From Acidobacteriota bacterium (GTDB taxonomy: Bacteria > Acidobacteriota > Vicinamibacteria > Vicinamibacterales > Vicinamibacteraceae): DNA of 8,617 bases. The stretch covers positions 1-8,617 of the forward strand of contig JAEZDP010000427.1 in assembly GCA_023418055.1 (NCBI GenBank). The letters run 5' to 3'. The notes under the pieces are model-generated. The model had not been told where the DNA came from. It did no database searches and worked only from the letters and a program-made list of their open reading frames with translations. This document shows, piece by piece, positions 1-6,034 of the stretch. Made by a program: the position numbers and the translations under genes. Position 1 is the stretch's first letter, and every line of letters begins with the position of its first letter.

Positions 1-1
1 C

Positions 2-1126
<1,125 letters not shown>

Positions 1127-1130
1127 CGCC

Positions 1131-1172
1131 GAATGCCTGATGACATGAGGCATGACGCATGACGCATGAGAA
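1131..1172. repeat. Intergenic heptamer tandem array (atgacgc/atgaggc units)
   Basis: Between the oxidoreductase stop and the next gene's Shine-Dalgarno, the sequence runs in 7-bp steps. The clear units are atgaggc at 1145, atgacgc at 1152 and 1159, then a degenerate atgagaa at 1166; a degenerate atgcctg unit lies at 1133. ATGCCT (1133-1138) and AGGCAT (1148-1153) are exact reverse complements and could form a 6-bp hairpin with a 9-nt loop. The same units recur on the opposite strand in the array at 5961-6023. The function is unknown. Confidence 0.75.
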
Positions 1173-1176
1173 GGAG
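1171..1176 (+). promoter_or_regulatory. Shine-Dalgarno AAGGAG for the TIM-barrel isomerase gene
   Basis: AAGGAG lies 8 nt before the ATG at 1185, a near-ideal match and spacing. It fixes that ATG as the start. It sits directly at the end of the heptamer array. Confidence 0.8.
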
Positions 1177-1184
1177 CCATCTCA

Positions 1185-2147
1185 ATGAAGCTTGGAGTGT
1201 TCACGGCCCTGTTTGCGGGTCTCACCCTGGATCAGGTCATCGAGAAGGTGACCGCGGCCGGCCTCGACGCGGTGGAACTGGGGACGGGCGCGTTTCCCGG
1301 CGCCTCGCACATTGACGTGGACGCGCTGCTGGCGAGCAAGGCCAAGGCGCGTGACTACCGCCAGAAGCTGAGTGACGCGGGCCTGATGATCTCGGCGTTG
1401 TCGTGCCACGGCAACCCGCTGCACCCCGACAAGGCCTCGGCCAAGGAGCACGACGAGATCTACCGCAAGACCGTGCGCCTCGCCGAAGCGCTGGAAGTGC
1501 CCGTGGTCATCACCTTCTCGGGCTGTCCTGGCGACAGCGAGGGGTCGAAGTATCCCAACTGGATCACCTCGCCCTGGCCGCCCGACCACCTCAAGGTGCT
1601 CGAATGGCAGTGGGAGAAGAAGGTCATCCCCTACTGGACCAAGGCGGCCGCCTTTGCCGAGGACCGCGGCATCAAGGTCGCGCTCGAGGCGCACCCGAAC
1701 TTCGTCGTCTACAACGTCGAGACCGCGCTGAAACTGCGCGAGGCGGTGGGCGAGACCATCGGCGTGAACTTCGACCCCAGCCACTTCTTCTGGCAGGGCG
1801 TGGACGTGCCGGCCGCCATCCGGGCGCTTGGGCCGGCCATCTACCACTTCCACGCGAAAGACGTGGCCGTCGACCCGGTGAACGTGCGCGTCAACGGCAT
1901 CATCGATCCGAAGTCGTACGTGCACATGGCGGAGCGGGCGTGGCTGTTCCGAACTGTGGGCTGGGGCCACGGCGCCTCGGACTGGGCCGCCATCATGAGC
2001 GCGCTGCGGCTCATCGGCTACGACTACGTCGTCAGTATCGAGCACGAGGACGCGCTCGCGTCGGTGGATGAAGGGCTCCTGAACGCCGTCCGCTTCCTCC
2101 AGCCGCTGATCCTTCGCGAGCAGCCTGCCGAGGCCTGGTGGGTGTGA
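1185..2147 (+). CDS. Sugar phosphate isomerase/epimerase-like TIM-barrel protein (xylose isomerase-like / AP endonuclease 2 fold)
   Basis: A 320-residue protein of the xylose-isomerase-like TIM-barrel superfamily, which groups sugar isomerases, epimerases and inosose dehydratases (IolE, IolI type). It begins MKLGVFTALFAGLTLDQ, a typical first strand. Candidate divalent-metal and catalytic positions are in the expected order: E168 with H170 (ALEAHPN), D197 with H200 (NFDPSHFFW), H221/H223 with K225-D226 (YHFHAKD), and E286 with H287/E288 (SIEHED). No signal peptide is present, so it should be cytoplasmic. The length is somewhat above the common 260-300 residues, because of an insertion around residues 115-150 (SKYPNWITSPWPPDH region) and a C-terminal tail ending AEAWWV. 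It follows the Gfo/Idh/MocA gene by 58 bp and is probably co-transcribed. Such pairs are common in inositol and keto-sugar catabolism. The exact reaction is not determinable; I cannot separate isomerase, epimerase and dehydratase activity. Confidence 0.9.
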   Translation: MKLGVFTALFAGLTLDQVIEKVTAAGLDAVELGTGAFPGASHIDVDALLASKAKARDYRQKLSDAGLMISALSCHGNPLHPDKASAKEHDEIYRKTVRLAEALEVPVVITFSGCPGDSEGSKYPNWITSPWPPDHLKVLEWQWEKKVIPYWTKAAAFAEDRGIKVALEAHPNFVVYNVETALKLREAVGETIGVNFDPSHFFWQGVDVPAAIRALGPAIYHFHAKDVAVDPVNVRVNGIIDPKSYVHMAERAWLFRTVGWGHGASDWAAIMSALRLIGYDYVVSIEHEDALASVDEGLLNAVRFLQPLILREQPAEAWWV

Positions 2148-2190
2148 CGCACTGACGCCAGCCGCCCCGCAGGGGCTCGAACGGTAGCGA

Positions 2191-2227
2191 AAAGGGCGCA
2201 GGCGCCGCACGGCGCTGCGCCCTTCTT
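2191..2227 (+). terminator. Rho-independent-type hairpin after the isomerase gene
   Basis: The left arm 2192-2206 (AAGGGCGCAGGCGCC) pairs with the right arm 2211-2224 (GGCGCTGCGCCCTT) across a GCAC loop, giving 14 base pairs with a single bulged G. The right arm runs into CTTCTTGC, a short and imperfect T tract. The hairpin begins 44 bp after the stop codon and lies well upstream of the next promoter, consistent with ending the first transcription unit. The weak T tract leaves open a different role. Confidence 0.6.
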
Positions 2228-2296
2228 GCATTCGGGGGCGTTCCAGCGCTCAGCTGGATTGGATCGGCGCATCCGCCCAAATGGATCATGGCTCAG

Positions 2297-2307
2297 AGGT
2301 TTCACCA
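2297..2307. promoter_or_regulatory. Candidate GntR/FadR-type operator, site 2 (distal)
   Basis: AGGTTTCACCA fits the FadR-subfamily pattern TNGTNNNACNA with one mismatch at the first base. The core GGT-N3-ACC is a perfect palindrome. It shares GGT-N3-ACCA with the site at 2473-2483 and is followed by ATT, as in ACCAATT half-sites of UxuR/ExuR-like regulators. It lies about 100 bp upstream of the -35 box. No binding evidence is available. Confidence 0.3.
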
Positions 2308-2405
2308 ATTGCTGGCGGTGCGTCGGGCGACGACTCCGTGGTCAGCCTCGCGCGGCCAGGTGCTCGAGGCGGATGAATCGCAGGTTGTACTGGCAATGAG
2401 GTTCG

Positions 2406-2434
2406 TTGACACACCGTCGTCACGGTGGTACTGT
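2406..2434 (+). promoter_or_regulatory. Sigma70-type promoter for gntR and probably the downstream sugar-acid genes
   Basis: A perfect -35 TTGACA (2406-2411) is separated by exactly 17 bp from TACTGT (2429-2434), which keeps the key T-A....T of the -10 box and is preceded by TGG, an extended -10 motif. Transcription would start near 2441, giving a leader of about 36 nt to the ATG at 2477. All genes downstream are on the same strand, so this promoter could serve the whole cluster, although a hairpin after gntR and gaps up to 120 bp leave room for others. Confidence 0.65.
2412..2427. promoter_or_regulatory. Inverted repeat in the promoter spacer, candidate operator
   Basis: CACCGT and ACGGTG are perfect 6-bp inverted arms separated by CGTC, filling nearly all of the spacer between the -35 and -10 boxes. 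A dimeric protein bound here would block RNA polymerase. The arms do not match the TNGTNNNACNA pattern of FadR-type regulators, so the binder, if any, is uncertain. Confidence 0.4.
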
Positions 2435-2472
2435 GCGGACTTCACCCGCAGGTGAGTGAGATCAATCGGACT

Positions 2473-2483
2473 TGGTATGACCA
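2473..2483. promoter_or_regulatory. Candidate GntR/FadR-type operator, site 1, across the gntR start codon
   Basis: TGGTATGACCA is an exact match to the FadR-subfamily pattern TNGTNNNACNA and is a perfect TGGT-N3-ACCA palindrome. The central ATG is the proposed start codon of the GntR-family gene. At about +33 from the predicted transcription start, a bound repressor could act as a roadblock, which would give autoregulation. This is an inference from family consensus. Confidence 0.45.
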
Positions 2484-3247
2484 CACCGAAGAGTTCCTCA
2501 TCCAAGAAACCGTTCGAGGGCGTGGCGGCTGAGCTGGTGGTGCGCCACGTGCGCGAGTTGATAGAGCAGGGCGACCTCGGGCCGGGCGATCGCCTGCCGC
2601 CCGAGCGCGAACTCGCGGTCAGGGTGGGGGTCAGTCGGCCGAGTGTGCGGGCCGGTCTGCGTGCGCTGTCCGCGATGGGTGTGGTGCAGTCGAGGCACGG
2701 CGCCGGCACCTTCATCCGCGGCGGCCCGCCGATGCTCGGCAGCGAACCGCTGAGCTTTCTCGCCGCCTTGCATGGCTTCTCACGAGACGAGATGTTTGAA
2801 GCCCGGCGTGTGCTCGAGGTCGGCGTGGCCGGTCTCGCGGCCGAACGGGCCACGGGCGACCAGTTGGCGACCATCTCCGAGGAGATCACCGGGATGTACG
2901 CGTCGATGGACGACCCGCAGGCCTTTCTCGTCCACGACATCCGGTTTCATCGCGCGGTGGCCACCGCCTCGGGCAATCCCATCCTCGCCTCGCTGGTGGA
3001 GATGGTGTCGGGCATCTTCTACGAGCAACGCCGCCGCACCGCCAGCCACGGCCGCGATCTGAAAGAGGCGGCCGATCTGCATCGCGGGTTGTACAACGCG
3101 CTCCGGCAGCGCGATCCCGACCGCGCGCGTCGCGCGATGGACGAGCACCTGACGCTCGCCCGCCAGCGCCAGGCCGCCGAAGGCGCGCCTGCGACCGACA
3201 CGGCCGTCGCAGACGATGTGCCGGCCGTGGTGGCCGCGGCCGGCTGA
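2477..3247 (+). CDS. GntR-family transcriptional regulator, FadR subfamily (wHTH + FCD)
   Basis: A 256-residue metabolite-responsive DNA-binding regulator. Residues ~12-80 form the winged helix-turn-helix, with the signature LGPGDRLPPERELAVRVGVSRP and then wing sequence SRHGAGTFI. Residues ~100-230 form the FCD effector domain. It keeps the likely metal/ligand set D154 and H158 (HDIRFH), H202 (LHRGLYNAL) and H224 (MDEHL). The last ~25 residues are a low-complexity Ala/Val tail. I chose the ATG at 2477: an in-frame GTG at 2456 would add seven residues, but neither start has a strong Shine-Dalgarno (only GGA at 2468-2470 before the ATG), and the ATG is the better codon. Regulators of this group often respond to sugar acids such as hexuronates (UxuR, ExuR), galactonate or lactate. 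Its place at the head of a KDG-pathway cluster suggests a uronate- or aldonate-derived effector. Operator candidates at its own promoter suggest autoregulation. Confidence 0.93.
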   Translation: MTTPKSSSSKKPFEGVAAELVVRHVRELIEQGDLGPGDRLPPERELAVRVGVSRPSVRAGLRALSAMGVVQSRHGAGTFIRGGPPMLGSEPLSFLAALHGFSRDEMFEARRVLEVGVAGLAAERATGDQLATISEEITGMYASMDDPQAFLVHDIRFHRAVATASGNPILASLVEMVSGIFYEQRRRTASHGRDLKEAADLHRGLYNALRQRDPDRARRAMDEHLTLARQRQAAEGAPATDTAVADDVPAVVAAAG

Positions 3248-3274
3248 CGCGCGACTCACGCCACATCTCCTCAC

Positions 3275-3296
3275 GGGGCCGCGTCGGCCCCTTCAT
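3275..3296 (+). terminator. GC-rich hairpin between gntR and the SDR gene (possible attenuating terminator)
   Basis: GGGGCCG (3275-3281) and CGGCCCC (3285-3291) form a perfect 7-bp stem with a CGT loop, followed by only TTCAT. It lies 27 bp after the gntR stop and 25 bp before the SDR start. The poor T tract makes full termination unlikely. It could lower readthrough or protect an mRNA end. Confidence 0.35.
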
Positions 3297-3316
3297 ACCC
3301 GGACGGAAAGACAGGC

Positions 3317-4090
3317 ATGTTCAAGGGGTTCGATCTGAGTGGCCGCGTGGCCGTCGTCATCGGAGGCACATCCGGCATCGGCCGGGCCATGGCGCTGGGC
3401 CTGGCGGAAGCGGGAGCCGACGTGGTGGCGTCGGGCCGGCGCGCAGCGCTGGTGGACGAGACGGCGGCGGCCATCGAGGCACTGGGGCGGCGCACGGCGC
3501 GTCTCACGGTGGACGTCTCGAGCCGCGGGCTCGTGGGCGAGTTCCACCAGCAGGTGACCGAGGCCCTCGGGTCGCCCGACATCCTCATCAACTGCGCCGG
3601 CCGCACCAAGCGGGTGCCCTCACTCGAGATGGACGAGGCCGACTGGGCGGCCATTCTCGAGACCAACCTCACCGGCACCCTGCGGGCGTGCCAGGTGTTT
3701 GCCCCGCCAATGATGGAGCGGGGCTGGGGGCGCATCATCAACATCGCTTCGTTGTCGTCGTTTGTCGCCCTGTACGAGGTGGCGGCCTATGGCGCGAGCA
3801 AGGCGGCCGTGGCATCGCTGACGCGCAGCCTCGCCATCGAGTGGGCGCCGCACGGCGTCACGGTCAATGCCGTGGCGCCGGGCGTCTTCCGCACCGCCCT
3901 CAACACCGACCTGCTCGACGGCACCGCCCGCGGCCGTGAGTTCCTCACGCGGACGCCGATGAAGCGCTTCGGCGACATCAGCGAGCTGGCGGGCGCCGCG
4001 GTCTTCCTGGCGTCGGATGCGGCCAGCTTCGTGACGGGCGAAGTGCTGGTGGTGGACGGCGGCTTCCTCGCCAGCGGCGTCAACCAATAG
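3317..4090 (+). CDS. Short-chain dehydrogenase/reductase, probable sugar-acid oxidoreductase (D-mannonate / 5-ketogluconate / KduD-like)
   Basis: A 257-residue classical SDR, a normal family length. The cofactor motif is GGTSGIG (16-22), DV at 66-67 contacts the adenine ring, and NCAG is at 92-95. The catalytic tetrad is N117 (ETNLTG), S145, Y158 and K162 (YGASK), followed by PGV at 188-190. S145 lies 13 residues before Y158, as is standard. The C-terminus VDGGFLASGVNQ resembles SDRs annotated as gluconate 5-dehydrogenase or 2-deoxy-D-gluconate 3-dehydrogenase. SASGRR after the second strand suggests NADP may be accepted, but this is weak. Context with ManD, KdgK and KdgA makes fructuronate-to-mannonate reduction attractive, since SDR-type mannonate oxidoreductases exist (Bacillus UxuB/YjmF). 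KduD-like or DEH-reductase activity would also feed KDG. Start codon ATG is preceded by GGAAAG six bases upstream. Family is certain; substrate is inferred. Confidence 0.9.
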   Translation: MFKGFDLSGRVAVVIGGTSGIGRAMALGLAEAGADVVASGRRAALVDETAAAIEALGRRTARLTVDVSSRGLVGEFHQQVTEALGSPDILINCAGRTKRVPSLEMDEADWAAILETNLTGTLRACQVFAPPMMERGWGRIINIASLSSFVALYEVAAYGASKAAVASLTRSLAIEWAPHGVTVNAVAPGVFRTALNTDLLDGTARGREFLTRTPMKRFGDISELAGAAVFLASDAASFVTGEVLVVDGGFLASGVNQ

Positions 4091-4190
4091 CGCTGACGAG
4101 CGAAGGCGCGTCGGCTTCGGCGGTATGATGGGCGCCGGTACGCGGCCAGCCCCCGGCGGGCGTCGCGTCCGGGCCCGACAGGCCTCGCGT

Positions 4191-4199
4191 AAGGGGTGA
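4191..4199 (+). promoter_or_regulatory. Shine-Dalgarno deciding the kdgA start
   Basis: AAGGGGTGA is a close match to the full anti-Shine-Dalgarno complement AGGAGGTGA and ends 11 nt before the ATG at 4211. The in-frame GTG at 4196 lies inside this motif, so it is unlikely to be the start. Confidence 0.6.
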
Positions 4200-4210
4200 G
4201 TTTCACGATC

Positions 4211-4867
4211 ATGGCGTCTCGACTCGAAGTGGTACGCGACATCGAACAGTGCGGCGTCGTCGCTGTCATCCGGCTGCGCGACGGCGCGAAGCTGCGCGGC
4301 GTGGTGGACGCGCTCATCGAGGGTGGGGTGCGAGCCATGGAGGTCACCATGACCGTGCCCGGCGCCGTCGGCCTCATCGAACAACTGGCTCGCGACCTCC
4401 CGAAGGGCTTCGTCCTCGGGGCGGGCACCGTCCTGGATCCCGAGACCGCGCGGCAGGTCATCCTGGCGGGTGCGCGGTTCCTGGTATCGCCCGTGCTCAG
4501 TCTGCCCACGATCGAGATGGCGCATCGGTACGACGTGGCCATCATGCCCGGGTGCTTCACGCCCACCGAGATTCTTGCGGGGTGGCAGGCGGGGGCCGAC
4601 GTCATCAAGGTCTTCCCGGCCACGACGCTCGGGCCCGGGTATCTCAAGGACGTCAAGGCGCCGCTGCCGCAGGTGAAGCTGATGCCCACCGGCGGCGTGT
4701 CGTTGACCAACGCCGGCGAGTGGATTCGCGCCGGCGCCTGTGCCGTCGGCGTCGGCAGCGCCCTGCTCGACACGCAGGCCATTGCCGATGGCCGGTTCGA
4801 GGTGATCGCCGAGAACGCCAGGACGCTGGTCGCCGGAGTGACGGCCGCGCGGAGCACCAACGTCTGA
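4211..4867 (+). CDS. kdgA: 2-dehydro-3-deoxy-phosphogluconate (KDPG) / 4-hydroxy-2-oxoglutarate aldolase family protein
   Basis: A 218-residue class I aldolase of the KDPG/KHG family, expected to split KDPG into pyruvate and glyceraldehyde-3-phosphate in the cytoplasm. Visible landmarks, compared with the E. coli enzyme (Eda) from memory: E44 in MEVT (general acid/base, E. coli E45), GAGT at 70-73 with T73, IMPG at 111-114, Schiff-base lysine K133 in VIKVFPA, PTGGV at 159-163 and GS at 182-183 (phosphate side). One departure: where Eda has LEVTLRT with R49, this protein has MEVTMTV, so the arginine is a threonine (T48). The following segment is SPVLS instead of SPGLT. Other family members appear to share such changes, so it may mark a subgroup rather than loss of function. 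The start is ATG 4211, since GTG 4196 overlaps the Shine-Dalgarno. Adjacent kdgK and manD complete a KDG pathway. Family is secure; KDPG as substrate is likely from context. Confidence 0.9.
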   Translation: MASRLEVVRDIEQCGVVAVIRLRDGAKLRGVVDALIEGGVRAMEVTMTVPGAVGLIEQLARDLPKGFVLGAGTVLDPETARQVILAGARFLVSPVLSLPTIEMAHRYDVAIMPGCFTPTEILAGWQAGADVIKVFPATTLGPGYLKDVKAPLPQVKLMPTGGVSLTNAGEWIRAGACAVGVGSALLDTQAIADGRFEVIAENARTLVAGVTAARSTNV

Positions 4868-4929
4868 CGCCCAACGCCCAACGCCTTACGCCTTACGCCA
4901 GCCGCCTGAGGCCTGTGAAGCCCGATGCC
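4867..4929. repeat. Heptamer tandem array between kdgA and kdgK
   Basis: Starting at the last base of the kdgA stop codon, the sequence reads in 7-bp steps for nine units. These are acgccca twice, acgcctt twice, acgccag, ccgcctg, aggcctg and two degenerate units, ending just before the ATG at 4931. The acgcctt unit is the reverse complement of the aaggcgt unit repeated at 5989-6009. The segment acgccagccgcc also occurs at 2155-2166 after the isomerase stop. There is no change in local strand composition that would suggest a gene. Confidence 0.8.
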
Positions 4930-4930
4930 T

Positions 4931-5956
4931 ATGAAGACCGTCTGTTTCGGCGAGATCATGTTGCGCTTGAGCCCTCCGGGGTTCGAGCGTCTGTTGCAGA
5001 GCCCGCAGCTCGTGGCCACGTTCGGCGGCGGGGAGGCCAACGTTGCCGTCAGCCTCGCGCAGTACGGGTGCGAGAGCCACTACGTCACGCGACTGCCCGC
5101 GCATGCCATCGGCGAGGCGGCCATCCGGGTGCTGCGGGCCGAAGGTGTCCGGACCGAGCACATCCTGCGCGGTGGTGACCGGGTCGGCATCTACTATGCG
5201 GAAGCAGGCGCCAGCCAGCGCGCCTCGCAGGTCATCTACGACCGGGCAGCCTCGTCCATTGCGCAGATGAAGCCCGGCAGCGTCGACTGGGCCACGATCT
5301 TCGACGCGGCGGCCTGGTTCCATTGCACCGGCATCACTCCGGCGCTCGGGGCCGATGCGGCCGCGGCGACCCGTGAGGCTCTCGTGGCCGCCAAGGCGGC
5401 GGGCGCCAGGGTCAGCATGGACCTGAACTTCCGCAAGAAGCTCTGGACCGAGGCGCAGGCCCAGGCCGTGATGCGCCCCCTCATGGAGTGGGTGGACGTG
5501 GTCATCGCCAACGAAGAAGACATCCAGTCGGTGCTCGGCTTCGACGTGCACGGCACGGATGTCTCGACCGGCCAGCTGAATCTCGACGCCTACCGGGCGA
5601 CCGCGGCCGAAGTGGCCGACACGTTCGACGTCGCACACGTCGCCATCACCTTACGCGAAAGTCACTCGGCCAGCGACAACGGCTGGAGCGCCGTGCTCTA
5701 CGAGAAGGCTTCGGGCGCGTTCCACCAGAGCCAGCACTACGAGGTGCGCCTCATCGACCGCATCGGCGGCGGCGACAGCTTCGCCGGCGGGCTCATCTAC
5801 GGCTTCGTCTCAGGGCGGTCGCCGGAGCAGGCGCTGCGGTTTGCGGTGGCGGCCAGCGCCCTCAAGCAGACCATCCCCGGCGACTTCAACCGCATGACGG
5901 TGGACGAAGTGGACCGGCTCGTGAAGGGCGACGCGAGCGGGCGGGTGCAGCGGTAG
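4931..5956 (+). CDS. kdgK: PfkB-family sugar kinase, probable 2-keto-3-deoxygluconate kinase
   Basis: A 341-residue ribokinase/PfkB kinase. KDG kinase uses ATP to make KDPG, feeding the aldolase encoded just upstream. The N-terminus MKTVCFGEIMLRLSPPG is typical of KDG kinases. FGGGEANVAVSLA (31-43) is the glycine-rich substrate motif; DLNFRKKLW (164-172) and NEED (194-197) follow in the family order. IDRIGGGDSFAGG (275-287) is the C-terminal PfkB signature, with the catalytic base at D282 and the anion hole in GGGD. The ending TIPGDFNRMTVDEVDRL is like many kinases annotated KdgK. The length is a little above the usual 310-340. I prefer ATG 4931 over ATG 4925 because the family starts at MK and because 4925 falls inside a unit of the heptamer array; neither has a strong Shine-Dalgarno (only GAAG at 4917-4920). 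Another 2-keto-3-deoxy sugar acid as substrate is the main alternative. Confidence 0.9.
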   Translation: MKTVCFGEIMLRLSPPGFERLLQSPQLVATFGGGEANVAVSLAQYGCESHYVTRLPAHAIGEAAIRVLRAEGVRTEHILRGGDRVGIYYAEAGASQRASQVIYDRAASSIAQMKPGSVDWATIFDAAAWFHCTGITPALGADAAAATREALVAAKAAGARVSMDLNFRKKLWTEAQAQAVMRPLMEWVDVVIANEEDIQSVLGFDVHGTDVSTGQLNLDAYRATAAEVADTFDVAHVAITLRESHSASDNGWSAVLYEKASGAFHQSQHYEVRLIDRIGGGDSFAGGLIYGFVSGRSPEQALRFAVAASALKQTIPGDFNRMTVDEVDRLVKGDASGRVQR

Positions 5957-5960
5957 GTTG

Positions 5961-6023
5961 ATGCCTCATGCCTCATGCCTGATGCGTAAGGCGTAAGGCG
6001 TAAGGCGTACGGCGTTGAGCGTG
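5961..6023. repeat. Two-part heptamer array between kdgK and manD, forming a long inverted repeat
   Basis: Nine in-phase 7-bp units begin four bases after the kdgK stop: atgcctc twice, atgcctg, atgcgta, aggcgta three times, then two degenerate units. The first half (gcct every 7 bp, 5961-5980) and second half (aggc every 7 bp, 5989-6008) are near reverse complements. Of 20 opposed positions, 15 are Watson-Crick, three are T-G and two are C-A mismatches, around an 8-base loop. In RNA the T-G pairs become G-U, so the fold is favoured in the transcript of these genes. Confidence 0.85.
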
Positions 6024-6034
6024 AGTCCCCACCG

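Larger units (their letters stand above)
2148..2476. other. Intergenic regulatory region between the isomerase gene and gntR
   Basis: About 330 bp with no credible gene on either strand; reverse-strand open frames here are shadows running in from neighbouring genes. In order it holds a small GCCCC/GGGGC hairpin (2164-2176), a strong GC hairpin (2191-2227, probable terminator), a TCCAGC/GCTGGA inverted repeat (2242-2258), a candidate FadR-type site (2297-2307), the promoter for gntR (2406-2434) with an inverted repeat in its spacer, and a second FadR-type site across the gntR start codon. The stretch 2308-2400 shows nothing I can name. Confidence 0.7.

Noticed and set aside
1182..2231. Reverse-strand open frame of about 349 codons opposite the TIM-barrel gene
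   Set aside because: The translation is rich in Arg, His, Val and Gly without any motif, and it mirrors a well-supported + strand gene.
2242..2258. TCCAGC/GCTGGA inverted repeat in the gap before gntR
   Set aside because: Short stem, far from the promoter and with no repeated partner in the window; not enough to call an operator.
4124..4129. TATGAT as a -10 box for a kdgA promoter
   Set aside because: It matches five of six consensus bases, but no -35-like hexamer lies 16-18 bp upstream; the 120-bp gap may hold a promoter, yet I cannot support one.
4133..4158. CGCCGG/CCGGCG inverted repeat before kdgA
   Set aside because: Only 6 bp with a 14-base loop in very GC-rich DNA, with no T tract; easily chance.
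4868..4930. Riboswitch or small RNA in the kdgA-kdgK gap
   Set aside because: The gap is fully explained by the heptamer array and shows no conserved riboswitch-like core.
3787..5040. Long reverse-strand open frame of about 417 codons across the SDR, kdgA and kdgK region
   Set aside because: It lies antisense to three genes with clear family motifs, has a low-complexity Ser/Arg/Pro-rich translation and spans gene junctions; it is a high-GC shadow.
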